DNA of 64,000 nt from Mytilisepta virgata (GCA_028015205.1 JAPWFG010000015.1:5332001-5396000); one strand, 5' to 3'. Counted from the first letter of the stretch, positions 23,962-36,136 are shown. Made by a program: numbers and translations. The notes: generated from the letters alone by a model not told the origin.

Positions 23962-24751
23962 AATTTTATAAATCTCATGGTAATTCTTTGAAGTATTATG
24001 ATGTATAATGATCTAGAGATTTCAAATGGAAACAAGCTATCCAACCCCACCCCCCCCCCCCCTCCCCCCCCCCTACCCCCCCCCCCCCCCCCCCCCCGTT
24101 TGAACTTCATTCATTTGTAGCGTTGTTTGCTTCTGTACAACTGACTCCTGAATGTAGTATACATTTCCCCCAACCTTATTTTTTTATATGAACATTTAAT
24201 TTGTTCACATTTCAGGCGCACATAAAAAGGATTATATTGTGTACATGTTTGTGTTTTGTCCAGCGTTCTGTCAGTTGGGTTTCTTTGATTGATTGGTATG
24301 TTATTGTTGACCTTTCATGTTATCCATGTTGTTGTTTATTACAATAAAAGTTCCGTAATTTTATAAATCTCATGGTAATTCTTTGAAGTATTATGATGTA
24401 TAATGATCTAGAGATTTCAAATGGAAACAAGCTATCCAACCCCACCCCCCCCCCCCTCCCCCCCCCTACCCCCCCCCCCCCCCCCCCCCCCCCGTTTGAA
24501 CTTCATTCATTTGTAGCGTTGTTTGCTTCTGTACAACTGACTCCTGAATGTAGTATACATTTCCCCCAACCTTATTTTTTTATATGAACATTTAATTTGT
24601 TCACATTTCAGGCGCACATAAAAAGGATTATATTGTGTACATGTTTGTGTTTTGTCCAGCGTTCTGTCAGTTGGGTTTCTTTGATTGATTGGTATGTTAT
24701 TGTTGACCTTTCATGTTATCCATGTTGTTGTTTATTACAATAAAAGTTCCG
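23962..24751. repeat. 395-bp tandem duplication with poly-C core
   Basis: Copy 1 (23962-24355) and copy 2 (24357-24751) begin aattttataaatctcatgg and end acaataaaagttccg. They look nearly identical apart from the lengths of the C runs (about 24046-24097 and 24440-24493). Such closeness means either a very recent duplication or an assembly artefact around the homopolymers. Confidence 0.9.
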
Positions 24752-25059
24752 AAATAATTAATATCAGTGATATTTACAGGTGATATACTGTAAATGGATT
24801 TTCAGTTAGATTTTCTATATTTACGAACTTAGAACCCATTAAACTTAATGAATACTGACTTACTTGTTAATGAATACAAAACAATCAAATGTATATATCT
24901 ATCAGTTAGTACTCAGATACTTACTAAACAAAGTCGAAAAAGTAAGATATAAACAACATGAAAACGGAACTATCACAAGAAATAATACTAAAACTATCCC
25001 AAACAATGGGCAACAAACACGCCCAGAATGGCCACTACACGTTTGATCTACAAACAATA

Positions 25060-25062
<3 letters not shown>

Positions 25063-25111
<49 letters not shown>
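25063..25111. repeat. (AT)n / (GTAT)n microsatellite
   Basis: About 19 AT units are followed by three GTAT units. Confidence 0.95.
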
Positions 25112-25112
<1 letters not shown>

Positions 25113-26555
25113 TAAAAACAATATAAATCATTCTATTAGTTATATGCGTGTTTATTCCGTCTTTTTAACTAAGTTATCCATAAAAATTGAGATATTTCCA
25201 AACTCCAATACTTAATCTTTGTTTTGTTTAGCTTTTGGCCTATGAAGCGTGACAATGCATTCATTTGAAAAAAAATGTGCTATTACAATCTCGAAGATCT
25301 TAAACGGACATTGTGCCTGCTAACCAATATTCTGTATTTAATGTAAACGAAAATTGTGGTAACTTTTACTTTATCTTAAATGAACATTGCAGTCAGCCAA
25401 ATTTTGGCTGAAACCAAAATTATGGGTAATCTAAATTTTCCCTTAAATGGAAATTGTGATATCCAATGTTTTGTCTTGAACGGAATTTTTGGTACTACAT
25501 ATTTTTCTTAATTAGGCATTGAGGTAACCTATATTTTATCTTAAATGGTAGCACTCTTGTGTGGTCTGAATTTCTACATCACCATTTTTTCAAATAAAAA
25601 CAAGATAGTAACAAATCACCCAGCTGTATAAAGTTCAAATTTTCTTCTTCTGGAAAGTTTCCAGAAAGAAACACCGATTATATACATGTTCCAAACCATA
25701 CGAAATTCCGTTTCAGTTTCTTGTGTTGATTGTGTTTCTACAGATTGAACATATAGTAATAAAAATAAAAATATTCTTTAGTGACTTTTATTACAAGTTG
25801 AATATGCTATTATTGGACAAGCTCTGTAAAATGTGCCATAATACATGTTCTAAAAACTGGGGAGGTTATACCTTCCTCATCAATTAAAGTTTGCAATCCA
25901 GCATGAAGGAAGTACCCTTACACTAAAAGTATTATAATACACGTATAAACAAATTGAAAGTCTATTTGATATTTTTAAACTAGATCAATGGATAAACATA
26001 CTAAATGTTTATAATACATATGAATATTAATATAACGTTGATATGATAATTTTGTTTACAAAAATATACACAAATTCATAATTACTAACCGATTAAGTGA
26101 AATAGATAAGTATACACATGTATTTTAGTTTTAAACAAAAACAGCTGAGCTACAGGCCAAAGATAATTTGACATAAGGGTGTTTAGATGTAAATGTTAAA
26201 ACATTTTTGTACAACATATGTAATGTTTATATTTAACTTACCGTATGACCTTCAAAAAGTCATTAAACGTAACAATGGCTGCTTCTTTGCATTCATAATT
26301 AAATTAAAATTCAAAATGTTTAAATGCACGTAATTTCAAATAAGAATTTTACACATCGCATTTTTATATCGGCAAAAATAGATTTAAATCTGGTTGTTTT
26401 AAGTTGTCTTACTGCTGATTCTGTAACATTGATAAATAAATGAAACTGAACACGAATATGTGAAGCATAATATTCAATATCATATATTCATACAGAAAAT
26501 CAGCCACAATCCCTCCCGTTAGGAGATTAGTATCATGTCATCATAAATCATAAGA
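25112..26555. other. no gene recognised; possible 5' region of gene A
   Basis: AT-rich, with no supported exon. A signal-peptide exon for gene A is expected upstream of 26560, by analogy with gene B, but I could not identify it. Confidence 0.4.
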
Positions 26556-26589
26556 GAAGAACATAACCCGTATCATGCCAACAACTGGT

Positions 26590-26897
26590 TTTAGAATAAA
26601 TGTGTTTATTTCCAATGCAAGGACCCTATGACAAACAATGTACCAGTTGGTAGAACAGCTGAATTCCTTACTGCTGGTAGTACAGTTGCTAACATAAGAA
26701 GTCAAATGGTTACTGTTTCAATACTTTGAAAAGAAAAGAATGCACAAAACAAAGTTGCATCTGTCTTGAAGGAGGAAAGATGTTCGTCTTGTTTTATATG
26801 CCAAGACCTGCGTCGACAATCATGACATTCCAGTGCAAAATGAAGTATAAAGACAATATAATTCACCTGTCCAACACAGTCACTGTATTTATAATAG
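26590..26897 (+). pseudogene. gene A Ig1 exon, frameshifted
   Basis: Aligns with the gene B Ig1 exon. The first part reads YFQCKDPMTNNVPVGRTAEF (compare NVPLGYSAEF in gene B) and the second, in another frame, reads KECTKQSCICLE ... FVLFY ... FQCKMKYKDN ... VFIIG. The switch occurs at about 26706-26712, and a TGA closes the first frame. A further shift near the start is likely. The exon ends at an ATAG/gtaact donor in the expected phase 1. Its acceptor is not clear. Confidence 0.7.
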
Positions 26898-27816
26898 GTA
26901 ACTATGTCAATACCCGTGCAAGCACACGTATCTTACAAAGGTTGAATAGCTTTTCTTATTGGACAGAGCGCCTTCGCCATTTTCTTAGGGCGAGATATTT
27001 GATTCTTGTAAGGCAGTGGGTTTGAAAAAAAAACACGATATTTGTTTTATATATACTAGTACTACATTGTTGTTGCTAAGACTTTTCATTTCCCTATAAC
27101 GATAACAATTTATTGGTACCAATTTATTGTAATAAAAGATCTCTCGTTATGTGCTTGTCGTACCTACATTAAATGTGTCCGTTTTAAAAACTCAAACTTA
27201 TGATTCTATGCTTTGTTTAAGTTTGAAATAAAAGTTTCTTATATAATTTTTCCATTATTAATCATTATTGTGTTCAAATATTTAGCGCATAATTTCTGTT
27301 ATTTTTTTACCATCTCATTGTTTAGATAACAAAATTGTCAAAACCATCCACTCTTTCAATTATTAAAGTGAAAGTAGTTTATTAGTAACTTAATTCATCT
27401 GCGGTATAATTACTAGGGCTACCTCTGGTCACCTTATAGCTGAACAATTATGCTTAGAACGTAAGAAGAGATGAATGACGAAACACGTCGGATTGGTTCG
27501 TATCGTGTTATCTTATCGATTATTCCAGCATCTAAAGAAACGTGTCGACCTAAACGTGTGAAATTGCCAGACAACAAATGTATCCTCAACCAGTCAAAGT
27601 CTGATTTGAATTGTCTATTGCAATTGTTACGTGGTTACGGCCCAAAGAAATTGAGCCATTAATTCTAATAATATAGATAGTTATGTGGCATTTCATGCTT
27701 TAATCTTAAAGATGACTTTATTACGCACATTGATAACACCGTGACGACAATTTCTTTAGAAGGAACATAATACCAATTAATAGTTATATAAACAGTTGAT
27801 TTTTTTTCTCATTCAG

Positions 27817-28098
27817 ATATGATGACTCCAAAAATAGATATAGATGGTGCACCGCTTATTTCTGGTATGGCTGTAAACATGTAATGCACTGCCCCTAAAA
27901 CATCCGAAGATGTAATATTTAGTTGGGAATGTGGATTTGGATTACAGTCAAGACAGATAGACTACAACGAATCCTCAGTTTGGTCTACAATGGTTATTAA
28001 AGTTGATTCCGCTTATGATGGGAAGTCGTGCACCTGCAGACTACATTCATCTTCGGTCAACTTTTCATTGTCAGATACGATTATTTTAAAAATAAAAA
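27817..28098 (+). pseudogene. gene A Ig2 exon with an in-frame stop
   Basis: Acceptor attcag at 27811-27816, donor A/gtgagt at 28099, phase 1-1. The Ig fold is recognisable: PLISGMAVNM, stop, CTAP, then FSWECG, SSVWSTMVIKVDSAYDG and CTCRL. Gene B has the same order (FISGSSINIACLTD, MRWECA, SVWSVLRLKLDSSY, CICAV). The TAA at 27882-27884 lies just before the first conserved cysteine and is the only lesion in this exon. Confidence 0.85.
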
Positions 28099-28580
28099 GT
28101 GAGTTTGTGTGGTTTTGATGTTGGATATTTCAAATGATATGTCCAGCAATACGAATGAATTTCTTCTCATGCATATTCCTCCACTAGCTTATGTGTTAAT
28201 TGGCCTAGATTTGAACGTGCATTTGTCTGTATTTGTTATATATTATTACACCTTATACTCATAAAAAACAGAAACATAACATTATAACAACTTTTTTAAC
28301 AAAGTTTGTTCTCAATAATTTAACAATATGTATATATGCATCCGCTCAGCAAGTTGTTTTCAGGTTAATAAACTTAAAAAAAAAACTATACGTTACTACT
28401 ATAGCAATGGGGTACCCATGGAAATTCTAAAGGGTATATAGGTATCATATTTCATCAGTAAGGAATCATTTTGACTTTAATTAGCATAGACAGTTTATAC
28501 GTTTCAGCAAGAACTAGCAAAATATTGTGAACAAAAACTCGAGCGTGTCATAATTAAATATCGAGATCTTGTATTTACAG

Positions 28581-28871
28581 AAATTCCTATCCTTTCTTTG
28601 AATGAGGAGTATCAGTGTAATAAGTCAGACTCAGTGGTACTTATTTGCTCGGTCATGGGTGAGCTTGGTGTGTTTGGATTCGACCCATGGATACACAGTG
28701 TTAATGGTGTTTATATTCGGTCTTTAAAGGGCGTAGTGAACAAATATGTTTCCCTTTTAATGATAAACCAATGCAGGTTTGAAGATTTTGGATACTATAC
28801 GTGCAACGTCTGGAACGAAAATTTGAATGAAACCCTTTGGGCAAATAAAACGACATATCTCTCCTTTAATG
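28581..28871 (+). CDS. gene A Ig3 exon
   Basis: Acceptor tttacag, donor ATG/gtatgt, phase 1-1, 291 nt, exactly the length of the gene B Ig3 exon. It encodes a canonical Ig domain with LICSVMG, HSVNGVYIRS and the DxGxYxC-type FEDFGYYTCNVWN. The corresponding gene B segments are IPCSVKG, HSMNGSYIRS and YQDAGDYTCSVWN. Several N-x-S/T sites (NLNET, NKT) suggest an extracellular, glycosylated domain. Open and undamaged. Confidence 0.85.
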
Positions 28872-29812
28872 GTATGTATATCTTAAGTAAAATGTGGAAC
28901 CGGGATATTCATAAAAGAAGTCAAATAGGACAGGTAAAACGTACATCTAATAAAAATTCTTTGATACTAATTTTGATGCATTAGATGTGCCAGTTTCCTC
29001 AACGTATGTTGCTTAAAATATTTAAAAACCAAAACAGTAGTCTAAAAATTATGCAAAAGGTATTCCAAAATAGCAAAAGGGTAAATACATGTAAACAATA
29101 AAATAAAACGCGAAAAACTAAAAACAATGGATTGCATATAATATTGTGATTGAACAATGGAACTATGGAATGGTAAATGTTAGCAATTTGTACGCCACAC
29201 ATTTTGTTTCGCCGACAACGTCACTTTGGAAAAAAGTTTTACGTTAGTATGTCACAGGATAGATCCATGACCGGGTCAAAACCAATACCAAAAATACATT
29301 GGTATTTTCCGCTTCTCAGTGAGGACGTGGCATTTAGGAGTAAGAGCGAAGATTGGTTGGCTCAGATTTATTGTGTCTTCCTCTGCATTGGTACCTGGCA
29401 TGTTAAAAATCTGTGTAGTACAAGGCAGGTTTCCGATTCATACCTCATCAACAAGCTTTTTGTTATAATTGTCACTGCAACTTAAACAAAATCCATAAAT
29501 CCATTCATCAAGTCTGCAGGTGTACATATTATATATTATTATATATACAAGACCAAATTTAAAAAAAACATATATATAAGGTCTTACAACAATGTGTTTC
29601 CACAGCCTTATCATTGAATATGTTTGAATTTTTTCAGTTTGAATCATCACATTGGAAGCCTTTGTCAATTTTTCGAATCTAGTTTATTGTCTACAACATA
29701 TTTGTACGATAATACAGTATATAATGACTTTTTGTGTTACTTTTATTTCGTTGCTTTCTCATCAAGTCACGATACAGTTTTCTGTAAACCTGTATATTTT
29801 CATCTTTTTTAG

Positions 29813-30130
29813 GTCCACCAGTAATAAGGAATAAATCAGCCAGTCAAACTAAAGATAATGTTTTCTTTAATTTTCGATTTTTCTCCGATTCTCAGATTGA
29901 TTCAGTGGACTTGTCCTGTAATGACAACGAAATACTATCTACAAATCATAGCAATTCGTTGTTGGAACATATACCGATCCATGCAAACATGCATGGAACA
30001 CTGATAGAACTTATAGGCTATAAGGCTAGTTTTAGAACCATGAAACAACAACATTGTGATGGTGGAAAATATACAATATGTGTTGAAAATGAATATTCAA
30101 AGACCTGTCAGTATCTACAGATAAATGCAG
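29813..30130 (+). CDS. gene A Ig4 exon (membrane-proximal)
   Basis: Acceptor tttttag, donor GCAG/gtaaga, phase 1-1, 318 nt. It starts GPPVIRN and ends GGKYTICVENEYSKTCQYL, matching GPPVIKQ and VGRYNVCVKNEYAVKC of gene B. The cysteines are DLSCND and YTICVEN, with an extra pair shared with gene B. Open and undamaged. Confidence 0.85.
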
Positions 30131-31019
30131 GTAAGATATTATACACATAAACGTTTAAAAATCAAGCAGAAAGATGTAGCCGATCAATACACGTGAGCAA
30201 TTGGTAGTGCTTTAGTTGCTGTGTTTTCTTCTTTTAGATTCTCTCTGTTTGCTATGTATTTTCCACCTTTTTTTGTTAATATATCTTGAATTGGTATTGT
30301 TTTATAAATTTGTCCTCGTCTAGATCTTTAGTTTTCAACGTATCTTTACATCGTACTTTTTTAATAGCCTTTTCCTATATAAGGTCATGATCTTGCTACC
30401 TAAACCATCTAAAAGAACTGCAAACTTCCGGACAGTCTTTTTCACCGGTTTATTATTCTTGAGACAGTCTTTTCATCCAGTTTTTATTCTCTACTATGTG
30501 TCGATCAGTTAATCGTCAATGTAGCATAGACATGTAACAATTACTGGCACAGTAAGTCGAGTAAGTATGAAAACATAAAAACATATATAAGCATTTACGG
30601 CACACATCTAAATGCATGACTTGAAAGTAAATAACGTTGAATAAACATTCGTTGATTAGAATTATAATGCAGTGTAAATACTGTGTGAATATATCGCACC
30701 ACCAATGTGTTTCTGACGAAAAAAGAAATTTTAAAATCCGACCCAATGACCTAACATATTTTTGAACAGACTCAAATAAAATTTAACAAAAAAAACCGAT
30801 GCTAACATTTATCTTAAGACTAATAGGTTGTTAGACGAAGTAAAGACTGGAAGATTTTCCACAAGATTTAAAAATTCACGTCTTTCTTGAGCTATTTTCC
30901 GTAATACTCGACGCCTGATGACCGAAATGTATGACAAAAGAATTCCGATTGGACTTCACACCAGTGGGAGATCGATACACGTGCAACGATATTCACTGGA
31001 TTATCTCACACTGAAGACA

Positions 31020-32390
31020 GTCATTTACGACCGAAAGAGTTGTCTGTATATATATATAATGACAGGGAGAAACTGACATAGTGACACACAGTCCCCGTAT
31101 GGACTCGACAATCTCATCTCAGAGGATGATTGAGTGTAATTCATTACCCTTAATTGGTGTCGATTATGGAAATATGAAACCACCGGATATTCAAGTACTA
31201 AACTTAACATTAATTACTGGACATGCTATATTGAAATAATGTATACACAAACACCGACAAAACCGAAAAGAATCTCAATCATATCAACCAGCGGAACAAC
31301 TGGAAAACAACTGTCATATTCCTGACTTGGTACCGGCATTTTCCGAAGAAAATGGTTAGTTAAACCAGGTTTTACCGATATCCAAACCTCCCACTTGTAT
31401 GACAGTCGTTCATAGTTCCGTATTGACAAAAAACGAGGGGAGTAATAAATAAATACAAACTTCACAAGTCGGGACGAGAAGTTCTTTGTGAAAACCTTGG
31501 CCCGTCAACTTTTTGCTCAGATATCGGTGAAGTTTTACAAATTCTGAGTAGTTGCTGCAAGCGGGTAAAGTAGATATAATTGCTGCTAAGGTGTGGACAA
31601 TTTATAATTATATGTCTATAAACGAGACAGAGGAAGTTGATATTAATGAAATCAAATTAGAAAAGTCTGGATTATGAACTGAGAGACCATCATCAATATA
31701 TCTATATGTGAAATTAAACGAGCATCGTTGATCTTCTTGTTCTTAATCAAAGAAACTCCGATTCATATTAATGTAAAAATGGATCGGCAAGTAGAGGGGC
31801 ACAGTTTGTTCTCATTGAAATAGCGACAATTTGTTGAACTATCCTACCTCAAACACAACAAATATGTTATCAATGAGGAACTCCAGCATACCGATTACCT
31901 GTTCCTCCGTGTAGAAGTTTTTATCCTCGGGTTCATTTTTGACAAAATAAGCTGAGTTGTATCCCAAAACAATATATTTGTACCGAATTTGTCGTTCATA
32001 GTGACAAATGCATTGTGGATAATTTGTTTCAATTTTCATGTTGTATGGTTATGTGAAGAGTTGAAAAATCAAATTTTTTTATCGAACTAATATTAGGAAA
32101 GGACCAAAATTTAAAATTTTCCAGAAGTTCTTTAGAGATTTTTAGAATCCACATACGGTTTATGCCACTACGTGCGTAAACAGTATCACAGTATTTCTGA
32201 AGTCCCTCTTTCACAGCGGATAAAATTTTTGTCAATGCAATTGACAATTTTTTGGTGGAACATGTAGATGAACCGGCAATATACCGTTGTTTGTACCGAT
32301 TTTTGTGAAGTTGAAGGAAGCATTTCCGCAGGAACAGCAGCATACTTATCATGAATGGAGGAAAGACTCATCTGGATGTCGGTTTAAGTG
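31020..32390 (-). mobile_element. Penelope-like element reverse transcriptase remnant
   Basis: Inside the gene A intron between the Ig4 and transmembrane exons, on the opposite strand. Motifs in order on the minus strand are RYIAGSSTCSTK (about 32290-32250), SGINRMWILK (about 32170-32135), the DFSTL box (about 32065-32050), YKYIVLGYNSAYFVKN (about 31985-31940), a decayed G-T-N/L-Y box, and the catalytic YRYIDDGLS (about 31710-31683). Downstream fragments (RYLSKKLTGQGFHK) follow about 31500. Several stops and shifts break it. The DFSTL-LYTTIP-like style and YIDD suit Penelope-like elements; no GIY-YIG endonuclease was recognised. Confidence 0.65.
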
Positions 32391-32618
32391 CTGTTCGTCA
32401 TACCGAGGATCGCTGTACAGTGTAAAAATACAAAACATTGCACATATAAATACAGACGATGGATAGCGTGAACGCCAGTGGTAGTGGTAGTACTTTCTAC
32501 AATGTATGTTGTGAAATACACGTATCATTCATACAATGTCCAATTTTTTATCAATTTAAAACTGCCTGCGTGAATATAAATAAGATATTAATAGTTTTAC
32601 TTTTTTATATCTTTGCAG

Positions 32619-32732
32619 ATTACGCTACTGACAGAGATATTTCCTGGTTTATCTTTGGAGGGACATCAGCTGTAATTATAATAATTATAGTAATCACATT
32701 GGCTGTATACTTTGTATGGCGAAAAAAATCGG
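32619..32732 (+). CDS. gene A transmembrane exon
   Basis: Acceptor tttgcag, donor TCGG/gtaaga, phase 1-1, 114 nt. It encodes a short stalk (DYATDRDIS), one strongly hydrophobic segment (ISWFIFGG ... VIIIIIVITLAVYFVW) and a basic stop-transfer (RKKS). It corresponds to the gene B transmembrane exon at 42110-42238. Confidence 0.8.
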
Positions 32733-32974
32733 GTAAGATATTTTTAATCCGACCCGTCTTTATACTAGTAATTGAGAATTTTAAATTAAATGGATCGTTG
32801 GAGAATAAATAAAATGTTCTAATTATTTCTCACAATATGTACATGTATGAAATAGTAACCATTTTATAAGGATCTATCATCTTTCTTAACGCTAAATATT
32901 GTATTATGCAATATTCGTCCTTAAATCGATGTAAGTAATATGTATCCTATAATAAAAGCCAGAACCTGATTGAC

Positions 32975-33290
32975 CGCTATTGTGTGTCAGTTTCCTGCAT
33001 TACAAAAGACCTCCATCTGTCATAGATGTTCATCGTCCTTCACCGGACATGACCTTCAACGGAGCACCTGAGTTCACCCGGTTTTTTTTTGGTGGGGTTC
33101 GAACTGCTCGTTTCTGTATGCAATTTTTGGTTGTTTGTGTTGTTTGTTACTTTACCCTTTGTCGCCTTTTTAATATTCCTGGTCATGCTTTTTGTCCATG
33201 GACTTCCCCTCTTTTGACACTTCGGTATTCATACTTTTTCTCTAAATTGTGTGTTCAAAAGAATCTATATTATTTTGAAACTAGATCATT
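32975..33290 (+). repeat. interspersed molluscan repeat (ACCTGAGTTCACC family)
   Basis: Contains CGGAGCACCTGAGTTCACC, a T-run, GGTGGGGTTCG, and later GGACTTCCCCTCTTTTGACAC. A related, more decayed copy is at about 41505-41720 (CGGAGCATCTGAGTTCAG ... GAGTTCGTGTTG). The order of these words matches a high-copy non-coding bivalve repeat as I know it. It lies in the gene A intron before the microexon. Confidence 0.55.
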
Positions 33291-33329
33291 TTTACATATT
33301 CTCAATTATTAAGAGGAACTCAGTCTCAG

Positions 33330-33369
33330 GTCTATATCACACTAAGTCTACCATGGAATCAAACAGGAA
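33330..33369 (+). CDS. gene A cytoplasmic microexon (40 nt)
   Basis: Candidate exon between acceptor gtctcag and donor GGAA/gtaacc. It reads in phase 1 and out in phase 2, the same asymmetric phases as the 58-nt gene B microexon at 38770-38827. Joined, it gives GLYHTKSTMESNRK and leads into the tail exon in frame. The donor is weak and the residues are not conserved with gene B, so support is mainly phase and position. Confidence 0.5.
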
Positions 33370-33479
33370 GTAACCCGAAGTGCTGGCGGCAGTGATTATA
33401 AAAGAGGTTTACCGAATATTAATCGCTGTGTTGAGCTTTCAACATGACAAACAAATACGCATTCTGCTTCTCTTTGTAG

Positions 33480-33666
33480 AGATGTACAAGTCAGTCAGGT
33501 TCAACATGAGAGTGAAGAACACAATACCGTCCCAAGACCGTACAATGATCTTCAGCCCTATCAGTCATCTAGAGTATACAATGAAACTATTCCGGACTAT
33601 CTTGAAGTACTACCAGACATAGATGCCGTTAGCAAAAGTAGCGATGGATATGAAAAAGTTGAATAG
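33480..33666 (+). CDS. gene A tyrosine-rich cytoplasmic tail exon
   Basis: Acceptor ctttgtag, phase 2 entry, stop TAG at 33664-33666. The 62-codon tail has PRPYNDLQPYQSSRV, DYLEVLPD and GYEKV before the stop. Gene B has RPYSTLLPYQSSRV, DYLDVEPD and YYEKV at the same spacing. The YxxL, YLxV and YEKV sites look like phosphotyrosine/SH2 docking motifs; they do not fit the strict ITIM or ITAM spacing. Conservation between the paralogues shows the tail is a functional unit. Confidence 0.8.
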
Positions 33667-33714
33667 GGAAGACATTGTATAGCGTGCTTTATTTGTCAAT
33701 AGTCTACTTCCAAA

Positions 33715-33720
33715 AATAAA
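33715..33720 (+). promoter_or_regulatory. polyadenylation signal of gene A (AATAAA)
   Basis: AATAAA 49 bases after the gene A stop codon, a usual distance for a short 3' untranslated region. Confidence 0.6.
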
Positions 33721-34399
33721 AACTTGTACATAGTGTACTTACATACAACATGCTTTAATGATTATATAAATTTTTAATTAAAAATTTAGAGCGTGGATTT
33801 TTTTTTTTTATCTTTTATCTAACTCGAAAACGACAATTCACATATCCAGTGTCATATCAAGTGCTACCCTGGTCTAGTTTATTGTGTGCCTCTTATTTGA
33901 ATAGTTCTAAAAGTTTGTGATAATGCATACTAATGTAAGTACGTAGATTGTGGACCCATACAATACCTATGGTTTAAGATATGACCTTATTGTGTAGTAT
34001 CTACGACGGAATCAAAGCTATCGCATGTAACATGATATTTAAGAAAAAGTAAGCGAAATGTTTCAATTAAGGTACACGGTCTCAATGACATGACTTAGAA
34101 ACGAAAATTTAATTTAAGCGTCAGTGATAAGAACAAAGTCAGCTGATCTCATTAATAATTTTCTTCTTCCACTAGTTTACTGAACTTTCATTCCGTTTTC
34201 AGTGTTCGAGTTGCCATATCCTTAATAGGTCTAATGGCTTAACATATAGCGTCATCATCAATTACAGAAATTTATACATTTCTTAAAAGTGATTTTGATC
34301 TCTGATTTGCTGGCAGCAAACATTTTGTATTCTTTTTTTTCTTTACTAAACAACAAACTGGATATATATAGGAAAAGTCAACAATGATATACCTATACT

Positions 34400-34612
34400 A
34401 TAAAAGCCAATACAGTATGATTACCGACAAGATGATCACTTGCTAGAACTGCAATTATTCGTTGGACGGTAACTCTGTTTAATAGATACCCAAATCTCCC
34501 AATTGTTTATTTATCTCTACACTCAGGCGACTAACACATACCCTATAAGCCAATACAGCACGATTGCCAACAAGGTGAACGCTTGCTAGAACTAAAAATA
34601 TTGGTTTGACTG
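34400..34612. repeat. two diverged direct repeats about 145 bp apart
   Basis: TATAAAAGCCAATACAGTATG ... TGCTAGAACTG (34400-34450) is echoed by TATAAGCCAATACAGCACG ... TGCTAGAACTA (34543-34594), with similar spacing of the words inside. Confidence 0.6.
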
Positions 34613-36057
34613 TACATAAATCAGATTACAGGGTCATAATTTTCTTTGTATACCTGTAAAACTGCCTAAGGCTCTCTTGGCTGTTGATCGCTTTTTTAAA
34701 CGAAAGGTAAGAAATACTTTTCAATCAAAAGTTTAATGCTATTTCGTGACACAGTTCAATAGAAGTCGGCAGCATTCGTATAAGAGAGTTTTCAAGTAAT
34801 TTGGAGAAAGTGTAATTTTACATAAATATATAATATTTCATATTTTAGCCCTTATTGTGGAAAGATCTTAAGTAATTTCAAATTCTCTGTGAGTTATTAG
34901 CAATAGTTTCATGTGTAAGCGTAGTTTCATTCCGCCGTGTATTTATTCCGGGTAACTGTTTTTCACTAGGGAATATTGGATGTAAATAGTGTGAAAACGT
35001 CGATATTGATTTCGTTGTTTTGTTTACATTACACCGGTTTGTTGTTTACTTTCTTTTCATACTTCATTGACTTCGATATATATTTTTTAATGAATTTAAT
35101 ATTTTGTTTCTTTTTGTACATAGGATAAATCTCTCTAGTGTATGTTTGACTGAGTAAGGACTCTCTTTTGTTAGTTACAAACAATACATGTATTGTGATT
35201 TTAGCTGATTTGAATAGTCTCCCTTTATACGGTCTTGATAAATTTTTTTCTGAATAAGATGTTTAAAATAAGTCGAAACCTTTAATACAAATAAAAATAT
35301 AAATGAGCGTTAGTTATCTAAGTGTAAACCTTTTTTATTTTTAAAATGCGTTCAGTATGTTATTAAAATTTGTAATTTATTTTATTTTTTAATATCTTTT
35401 CTTTAAATTCACATGGGAAAGATATTAGAATTTAAATTGAACTCACTATTGAATAGTAAATTTATTGTTTTAATACATAGATACTTTATTGTAAATAGGA
35501 TGAAATTACCTAGTATGTTTCTGTCGCATTTTGAACTATGGGTGGTTATTTACATGTCGCTGTGTATTTTATAAATGTGATTTGTGTGGATTAGCATTAT
35601 CTCCCTTTAATAAGTTCGGATTCATTTTTCTTAATAAGATGTTATTTATAAGTCTGATTTGGCTTAAAACAAACTAAAATATTAAGAAGCTTTGATTATC
35701 TAAGTGTTAAAATATTTAAATTTTGATATGCATTCACTATTTCTGAATATTCCATTGTACAATATATTTGAAATACCTTATTTTTGATTTCACCTGATAA
35801 AGTTAGAAAAATTAAATTAGGACATGTTGCGGTGGAGAGAATACCAGTCTTTCTTATGTTCCCCATACGTTCAATGTAGAAAAATTCTTTTTTTTTAAAT
35901 TGTCAAATGTGAGACAGATTATTTTTTTCAATACGAGTGCAGACCAGAAATATTTTTTTAACCAAAATCAGGGTCAGGATATTTTTTCGAAAATAACTCA
36001 CCCCCTCACTTATTTAAAATGAGTACTTAAACACTTCATCATTTTCTTGATCTAAAG

Positions 36058-36136
36058 CACTAGTGTAATCATTCCTGGTTACAAATCACTAGTGTAATCA
36101 TTCCGGGTACAAAAGCACTAGTGTAATCATTCCTGG
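36058..36136. repeat. three 29-30-bp tandem units with CACTAGTG palindrome
   Basis: CACTAGTGTAATCATTCC occurs at 36058, 36088 and 36117, separated by short variable text (GGTTACAAAT, GGGTACAAAAG). About 150-240 bases on, related words (ACACTGGATCC, ACACTAGGGG, ACACTGGCGG) recur around small inverted repeats, so this may be the edge of a short mobile element. Confidence 0.7.

Larger units (their letters stand above)
26560..33666 (+). pseudogene. gene A: four-Ig transmembrane receptor paralogue, damaged in Ig1 and Ig2
   Basis: Homologous exon by exon to gene B on the opposite strand: Ig1 (about 26590-26897, frameshifted), Ig2 (27817-28098, one in-frame TAA), Ig3 (28581-28871), Ig4 (29813-30130), transmembrane (32619-32732), microexon (33330-33369) and tail (33480-33666). 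Intron phases match gene B throughout (phase 1 up to the microexon, phase 2 after it). From Ig3 to the stop the frame is fully open. Because every Ig exon is symmetric 1-1, skipping the two damaged exons would keep the frame, so a short two-Ig receptor cannot be excluded. The signal-peptide exon is not located. Gene A converges on gene B. Confidence 0.75.

Noticed and set aside
24393..24587. Proline-rich open frame
   Set aside because: It is produced by the poly-C runs of the duplicated segment and has no start context or splice sites. The matching glycine frame on the other strand at 23913-24110 is the same artefact.
36058..36136. Short repeats with spacers resembling a CRISPR array
   Set aside because: Only three units, spacers of about 11 bases, no cas genes, and the genome is clearly eukaryotic.
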